Below are positions 18,359 to 24,243 of a stretch of 24,243 nt of DNA, piece by piece; position 1 is the first letter of the stretch, and the number at the start of each line of letters is the position of its first letter. The position numbers and the translations under genes are program-made. A model generated the notes under the pieces. The model was not told the DNA's origin and searched no databases. It worked only from the letters and a program-made list of their open reading frames with translations. The DNA is from Isoetes engelmannii (taxonomy: Eukaryota > Streptophyta > Lycopodiopsida > Isoetales > Isoetaceae): assembly GCA_011763485.2 (NCBI GenBank), contig JAANSK020223305.1:1-24243 (forward strand), given 5' to 3'.

Positions 18359-19742
18359 ATGCCTTCTCTTTTTGTTTTTGTTCTTGCGTACATTCTAACT
18401 TTGCTTTCTTTTGTAAATGCCTGTTCTCTGCATTTTAATTCAAGATCCTTTGAACAATGCTCAGATCTGCCTTTTCAAGGCGCGACTCTAGCATGGACAT
18501 ACAACCCGATTCCCTACACTCTAGATGTAGGGTTTTCAGGAACAATGGCGGTTTCAGGTGGATGGGTTTCATGGGGAATAAATCCAACTCCGTTAGGTCC
18601 TGTAATGAACGGATCTAGTGTTTTGCTTGCATTCAGTAATTCTAGTGGTGTTCATATTCTTCAATATAGACTCACCGATTCTACAGCTAACGGAGTTGCC
18701 CCTAATCCAGGCTCTCTTGACATTACAGTCCTGAATAAATCAGCTTATATTGAAGGGTCTAATGTGACCATTTTTGCTAAAGTGCAGCTCAAATCTGATC
18801 AGACTAAGATATACCACATTTGGAACAAAGGCCCTGGCATGAATGGTGAGCAGCCAATGCAGCATGGCTTTAGTTACGAGAATCTCAGAAGTGGAGGTGT
18901 TCTTGACCTTTCTGATAGCAGAGAATATGCTGTTGCATCTTCACCACATCAGACCCTAAAAAATGTAAGTCTAATTGTAAATACATTTGCAATTTTTTCA
19001 ACAGAGTTTGCATAGAAAACAAGTTTCTAGTGATGTGTTGTATTGAATGTTGGTTTTTTAATTTATGTAGAGGCATGGTGCAATAAATGTAATTGGGTGG
19101 GGAGTATTGTTGCCCCTGGGTGTTATATCTGCAAGGTATTTGAGACAGTTTGAAGCAGCAGATCCAGCTTGGTTCTACATTCATGCAAGTTTTCAGTCCT
19201 TAGGTTACCTGCTTGGTTTCATTGGTTGGGCAATTGGTCTGAAGCTTGGTAGTTATTCCAAAAGTGTAGTTTACCTTGCACATTTTAACATTGGCACTGC
19301 TATCTTTGTTCTAGCCTCACTTCAGGTAAGAGTTTCTGGCTCCAAAAATCTTTGCCTTTACAAACTTTGCTTGCAGAATATTTCATATCTTGACTTGTGA
19401 ATTTAAACTGCTATTTAACAGATACTCTCAGTCCTTTTGAGGCCCAGCAAAGACCATAAATACAGGAAGTATTGGAACATATATCATCATACAATTGGCT
19501 ATCTGGTTATTTTAATGATAGTGATAAATATTTACAAGGGATTCCGTATTCTGCAACCACATACAAAGTGGCGCAATGCTTATGGTGGCATCCTTGCAAT
19601 ATTGGTACTAGTTTGCTTGGTATTGGAGATTTTGACGTGGGTTATGTACTTCAAAAATAGAAAGATGAAAAATCCTGAAACGGAACTTGATGGCCAGCCC
19701 ATTAATCATACAAGGTATGTACCTAGGCAAGATGAGAACTGA
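18359..19742 (+). CDS. Cytochrome b561 and DOMON domain-containing protein
   Basis: Three exons, 18359-18964, 19071-19325 and 19422-19742, all joined at phase 0 by GT-AG introns (106 and 96 bp), give 393 residues, the usual size for the plant family. Residues 1-21 are a signal peptide ending VNA. The DOMON domain covers about 45-170, with TMAVSGGWVSWGINP and IYHIWNKGP; by analogy with AIR12, M83 and H169 are candidate heme ligands (inference). The b561 domain, about 203-345, has five membrane segments: 209-226, 236-259, 270-293, 305-329 and 340-362. The four heme histidines are all present: H204, H240, H273 and H309 (or H310). The family is thought to carry electrons across membranes, often from ascorbate. 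The C-terminal tail is short and hydrophilic. The start is the first ATG directly ahead of the signal peptide. The gene looks intact. Confidence 0.93.
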
Positions 19743-20437
19743 TTAATTTACTTGCCGCATTGTAAAATTTCAGCCCTGAAACAGCACAGAAGAATAAAGG
19801 TGGAACATATGTTGGTTGCTGTTTATCACAAAGTTCAAATGCATCTGTTACTCGATTTTGTTTGGGATTTGGCATAATTGTGCATTTCACATATGTAGGA
19901 ACTCAAAGATCATCTATACAAACTCGGTGGGCTTCATCTCTGGATGGTCTTAGGGCGCATAGCGTTCTTGAGATTTTTGCTAGCGTCCTTGAGATTTTAA
20001 AAGTCTTTTATTGATGAGCCATACTAAACCCTTAGGAGAAACTATATCCATTACCAAATAGAGGAGAGCTAGAGGTGAAGGTGATTACTATTTGTCTTCG
20101 TAACTAAGAGTGCACAACTCCTCTTTTTTGGCTAGTTTGACTCCATCGGGTTAATCTCAAGTCACTCCTACCAATGTGGGTTGGTTTCTTCACAGTTAAC
20201 AAAGTCATCTTCTAGTCGCCCTCTAAGGTGGGGTTTCCACCAATGGCGAACTTAAGGAACAAACTACTCTAATTCCTTGATCCTAAACCTAATGCATGAA
20301 AAAATGATGCCAACATGTGCATGGAAAAATGATGCCAACATGTGCTCTACGTTATGCTCTAACAGAAATTACATGAAATTCAAGTCAAAGTTCATCCTGC
20401 AACTCACGATTATCATTCAAAAAAGGGAAAATGACCT
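19743..20437. other. 3' flank and intergenic DNA with small tandem duplications
   Basis: The first part is the probable 3' untranslated region of the b561 gene. There is a ~21-bp duplication containing agcgt-cttgagattttt/a at about 19961 and 19982, and an almost exact 25-bp tandem repeat at 20294-20318 and 20319-20343 (gcatg-aaaaatgatgccaac). No open frame or RNA gene is supported. Confidence 0.55.
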
Positions 20438-21455
20438 AAATGCCCCTATAGTATGTGTATATTACCAAAATGCCCTTGGTATTTAGATTAATTACTAAAA
20501 TGCCCCCAGTCAATGAAATACAAGTGTAAATACAAGTGTAGTTTAATGTATTTACGTAAATGCCCCTGGATTATTTTGGAATTTACAAGAATGCCATTTA
20601 GAATGCTTTGCCCTCTTTGATCTGTTGAAGGTGGCAATCCAAATTTGAGTTGATGGGCATGGAGACCTATAGGACAACTCTAGATCAAGGTTTTATTTCT
20701 GAACCGTTGCCTCCAGCTCATGCTTGCAAGTTTTATTTCTCAACAATCAATCCGGGGGGGGATTGAGTTCCACATCTGTCTTTTAATCCCAGAACTCCAT
20801 CAGATGATCTGCAGACTTGTTGTAACCAATGCATTTGAGCTATTATTGAGCTAGACTGCGTCTGTGTAACTATATTTGCAAAAGCTACAACCCATAAAAA
20901 TATGAAAAGGGAAGAAAAAGGAGATGTGGACAAGTGGAGTGGAAGTTGGAGCAGATGGGTTAGGCCAGAATGCAATCTGGTTTAAACCGCAGACTTCCAA
21001 AATTATTGTCGGAATGTTGGAGCTGGAGTTGCAAATGCCGGATATAATTGTTGTAGTGCCAGATTGTGCTGCCCTGTTTGGTTGCAAAATTACAGTTGAA
21101 TTAGATTGGATCTGAAATGGAGATCATGGTGGAATGACAATGCCTTTTTTATGAAGATCTTGCTCAATATTTCAATCCAACAGCCTCCATATCTAGCAAC
21201 TTAGAGCTACACCGTGGTTCAACCAGAGTTTACCCAGATAAGTTCCTTTCTCCAAATCTGGATTGCCTTCTTCAACGGATCAAAGAGGGCAAGGCATTAT
21301 GGTAAAAGGGCATTCTTGTAAATTCCAAAATAATCCAGGGGCATTTAAGTAAATACATTAAACTACACTTGTATATCATTGACCGGGGGCATTTTGGGAA
21401 CTAATCTAAATACCAAGGGCATTTTAGTAATATATGCATACTATAGGGGTATCAT
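20438..21455. mobile_element. Non-autonomous DNA element with ~210-bp terminal inverted repeats
   Basis: The left arm (about 20438-20655) and the right arm (about 21245-21455, minus strand) match for over 200 bp. Shared landmarks in order are cccctatagtatg, aaaatgcccttggtatttag, aaaatgccccc-gtcaatga, tacaagtgtagtttaatg, aaatgcccctggattatt, ttacaagaatgcc, ttgccctctttgatc and ggcaatcca. The motif aaatgccc recurs about every 30 bp in each arm, like subterminal transposase sites. The left arm has a small extra aagtgtaaatac duplication. The ~590-bp interior has only short open frames and an 8-G run at 20754. Long inverted repeats suggest a Mutator-like or foldback element. The outermost bases have diverged and I found no clear target duplication. 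Confidence 0.78.
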
Positions 21456-21463
21456 GACAACAT

Positions 21464-21594
21464 AATGGTGATGACAAAGCTACAATGGTGCACAGTTTTA
21501 GTGTGAGGCTAGCTGCATTAATGGTGATGCCGTGATCAGGGAATGGTGATCAAATCTTTAACAAATGGTGATGGGCATTACCAACAATGGTGAT
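21464..21594 (+). repeat. Cluster of aatggtgat motifs
   Basis: The 9-mer aatggtgat occurs exactly at 21464, 21520, 21542, 21564 and 21586, with a partial copy (aatggtgca) at 21484. The last four are spaced exactly 22 bp apart (21520, 21542, 21564, 21586), while the sequence between them differs. The cluster lies between the long-inverted-repeat element and the 3' end of the minus-strand coiled-coil pseudogene. The rest of 21595-21746 has nothing notable. Confidence 0.75.
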
Positions 21595-21746
21595 GGATCG
21601 TCTACTTAATGGCCAACAAAAAACCCGAATGCATTTGGCTACAAAGATCACCTCAATGGGCAACAAGATAATCCATATTTGTGACAGTTTACAATGAATT
21701 TGGCTATAAAGATCATCTACCTATGACAATAAAATACTTCATAAAC

Positions 21747-23156
21747 CTAACTTTTCAAGATGCATATTTGCTTCTGATCTATACAGATCATCCAAGGCCT
21801 TAAGTTTTCCTTGAGGTGTCTCAAATTCATCACCAGAATCTCCGCTGTTCTCATTATCCTGTTGTAGCCGCGCCTCTTTCTGGAATGCTCATCCCATGAA
21901 CATTCATGAGTGTCTTCTACATTGCAAGACAGTGCATCAACATCCATATATTCATCATCACTGTGACTGATTTGTTGATGGTCTTCTGCAGACAAATTAA
22001 CAATTAAATCTAAACCTTCACTGCATTTTAGATCAACATTAACACATGGCTCCACATGTTGGACATCATTGTCAACCTGCACAACCTCCTGGACTTGTTG
22101 AACCTCATTTAACATCATTGTTCACCTGCACCTGAGATCCTGCATCTCTGATTCCAATATCTTAAGGTCTTCTTCCTGATCCTTTTAGGCCTAGTAGCAA
22201 CTGCTTCCCCTTCCAATCTAGCCTGCAATGATGCTTCCTTCTCTAAGGCTAATGTTGCTTTCCTCTCTTCTTTCAATCTCTTATTCTCCTCTCTTCTTTT
22301 GTTATCTTGCTCCCTCACCTCTTTTTGATGTGCTTGCTTTCTCTTATTTTCTTCAATTTGTTCTTGCCTAATTCTACCTGCCTCCTCACATTGCCTCTGG
22401 TACTCTAGCCTAGCCTGCACCATCGCATCACATGTAACAAGTAATTTGCCCTTCAAACTTTCTGGTAATTTCAGTCTCTTAGGTTTAGGTTTGGAATTAG
22501 GAGCAGATTGGTTCTGTGCATTTGGAACATTATGCAGCTTTGAAACAAGGTCTGTCATTGCCTCAAAACCATCTTAAACATTATGAGCAACATCTACATG
22601 TATGAATTGCATTTTAGGACTATGACCATTCATGAAAGAAAGACCTTAAAGTGTTGGTAACAAAATGATAATTTGAATAATTGTTTACCTATTGGAAGAT
22701 TAGAATTTGTATCAGCAGCTGTTGCATCCATAGTTGCCTCATTCAAAAAAGTATCAACACCTACAAAAAAGTGGATCAATTCATGAGCAATAAATATAAA
22801 AACAATGCAAAAGAAAAAGTTGCAATACCTTCATCTGCCTCGGCACCTGCACTTGCATCATTTGCATTGGCACTTGTTGAAGCACTTGCATCATTTGCAT
22901 TAGCACTTGTTGAAGAAGCTTTAGATGCATTTCCTGCTGCTCTTGCTGCATCTGCTGCCTCTTTTTCAGCCTCAAGACGATCCAAAAATGTATCTGGTTG
23001 GACTATGGGAGGTTTCCAAGGCTAGATGTCTGGTGTAACAAATCCAGCCTGAATATTGCTGGTAATATCTAGCATAATAACAGGGGGTTTCTTTTGTATT
23101 TTTGTACGTTTTTTTGTATGGTTTTCATATGATTTGGTGGTCGTATTACACGACAT
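21747..23156 (-). pseudogene. Unrecognised coiled-coil, Lys/Arg-rich protein gene, broken
   Basis: Three minus-strand exons with matching phases, 23156-22829, 22760-22689 and 22572-22115, give a frame of 286 codons interrupted by one TAG near 23023. The second acceptor (tttaag) is weak. Exon 1 encodes a basic segment (HTKKRTKIQKKPP), then an Ala/Asn/Ser-rich region with a twofold TSANANDASA repeat encoded by a ~30-bp tandem duplication. Exon 3 has a nuclear-localisation-like KPKPKRLKLPESLKGK, then a long charged coiled coil (roughly 22470-22190, for example EENKRKQAHQKEVREQD) and a second basic cluster (RPKRIRKKTLR). A further frame, 22118-21747, rich in acidic residues, continues in a shifted frame: the phrases VQVNNDV and VQVDNDV are out of register by one base. 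I do not recognise the family; it could be a transposon accessory protein or a nuclear host gene. Confidence 0.5.
22829..22920. repeat. ~33-bp tandem repeat in exon 1 of the coiled-coil pseudogene
   Basis: The plus-strand phrase gcacttgcatcatttgcatt recurs at about 22848 and 22881, encoding on the minus strand the repeated peptide TSANANDASA. The in-frame duplication kept the frame open and probably arose while the gene was still coding. Confidence 0.7.
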
Positions 23157-24200
23157 ATACTAATTGGTACATCTAGAGTGCATGCAGTATTTTCATATTT
23201 GAATAGCACATTTATCTATGATTTTGCATGGTTTTGCATTGTATATGTGATGTATAACTTTTTCAAACATATCAATGACTTTAAATAAAAAAAACAAATG
23301 GCATGCAGGCATCGAGATCTTTGTTTTAGGGTTTCAGAAAAGTTCAGGTAGCTCCATCTCAGGATTGCGGTATATGCTCACGCTAGTAGCTCCATTTGCG
23401 GATTCAACTCTGTCCTTCTCTTCGAATTTCTGCAGTATACCTTAGCCAAGGCCAGATCTCAGGCCATAGCCAACGCTTTCATTACATGGCTTCCTGATCT
23501 CAAGAATTTCTGCAGCGGCCATAGCCAGGGCAAATCTGACAGATTGATTTGCAGCGGCGGACAGATTTACAGATGGATTTGCCCTCATATTTGTCCCAAA
23601 TCCGGCAGATGGATTTGTTGCTTGAGTCTTCCAATACCAGTATATGTCTTTGGTGCTCTGCTGCATCATGATGTCATTCTTGTTGTTGCTAAAAAAAGAT
23701 TGGAAAAAGGAAAACATATGTTTGTTGCTGAATCTCAAAACTAAACCAGAATCATGAAGCAAACTTGTGGGCTCATCTGGGTTTGTGCAGGTTGTCACAG
23801 TGCCCAAACTCACAGAATTGGGGCTGGAAATCAAATTCTGATTTCGGATTTTGAATGTAGAACAGGGCCAGGCTAATACGTCCAGACTGTTGCAAGTTCT
23901 GGTTTATGCAGTAGCTGGATTATACAGGCTTTGATTCTAGCAATTATTGATGCTATGATCACCAGGTATTTCATATTACATTAAACTTTCCATCATTGTC
24001 TCTATGAAAATGTTGCCTATGGCGATGCTGGTGTCTTTTTACTTAGATGTATGAAAACAATTAATATTTTGGATGATGCATGGATTGTCTTTGATAAGGA
24101 CTGTCTTTGATAATTATGTAAGAAAGAACTTGGTGATGAATCCATGCATCTTTTGCATTAATGGCATAATGGCAAAACCGTGTACAGCTGCACAGTCCTT
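23157..24200. other. Gap without a supported gene
   Basis: The first part would be the 5' flank of the minus-strand coiled-coil pseudogene. A 130-codon minus-strand open frame at 23442-23834 has no recognisable domain. It overlaps a run of related phrases (agattgatttgcagcgg, agatttacagatggatttg, agatggatttgttg, 23535-23620). A 16-bp tandem duplication of gtctttgataa lies at about 24086 and 24102. No RNA gene was seen. Confidence 0.45.
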
Positions 24201-24212
24201 ATATATAAAAAG
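24198..24212 (+). promoter_or_regulatory. Possible TATA box
   Basis: The sequence ttatatataaaaagg is a close match to a plant TATA element, and the following ~30 bases before the window ends would contain a start site. What it would drive lies outside the window; it could be a gene or a retrotransposon LTR. Based on a single motif only. Confidence 0.3.
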
Positions 24213-24243
24213 GGGTCCTTGTCCTTGTATCCAGGCCATCACT

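Noticed and set aside
20438-21594. Regular short repeats as a possible CRISPR array
   Set aside because: The genome is a plant's and the motifs (8-9 bp) are too short; they fit transposon subterminal sites better.
22681-23025. 114-codon plus-strand open frame rich in Ala and Ser
   Set aside because: It is the antisense of the minus-strand Ala/Asn/Ser repeat exon and spans that gene's introns.
23442-23834. 130-codon minus-strand frame near the window end
   Set aside because: No domain or splice support is visible, and part of it arises from locally repeated phrases, so it is noted only in the gap description.

Overview
This is a stretch of nuclear DNA from a land plant, most likely a flowering plant. 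The evidence is two intron-containing genes of plant type with short GT-AG introns (a plastid RimM-fusion protein and a cytochrome b561/DOMON protein), plus plant transposons: a CACTA end, an L1-type LINE, a MITE and a long-TIR element. The species cannot be told from the sequence.

Layout. 1-107 is the terminus of a CACTA transposon, inserted in a decayed LINE that runs on the minus strand to about 1725. 2972-5331 (minus) is a broken, intron-containing gene that reads as a Crypton-type (DUF3504-like) tyrosine recombinase; this is the most unusual item here. 5500-6030 holds short tandem repeats and a strong 132-bp GC-rich hairpin. 6135-11670 (+) is an intact 11-exon gene for a chloroplast-targeted protein joining RimM to a nucleotidyltransferase-like domain that lacks its catalytic loop. 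12.0-17.0 kb is a decayed cluster of about 480-bp repeat units in both orientations, mixed with other duplicated segments and one nested 234-bp MITE. 18359-19742 (+) is an intact 3-exon cytochrome b561 and DOMON gene with all four heme histidines. 20438-21455 is a long-terminal-inverted-repeat element. 21747-23156 (minus) is an unrecognised coiled-coil gene broken by one stop and frameshifts. The last kilobase has no clear gene.

Only two genes look functional, and they are unrelated: one probably acts in plastid 30S ribosome maturation, the other in ascorbate-linked electron transfer across a membrane. Everything else is repeat or transposon debris at different stages of decay, with visible nesting (CACTA in LINE, MITE in repeat array). 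Exon coordinates come from reading splice sites and codon phases by eye; no alignment or database search was run.
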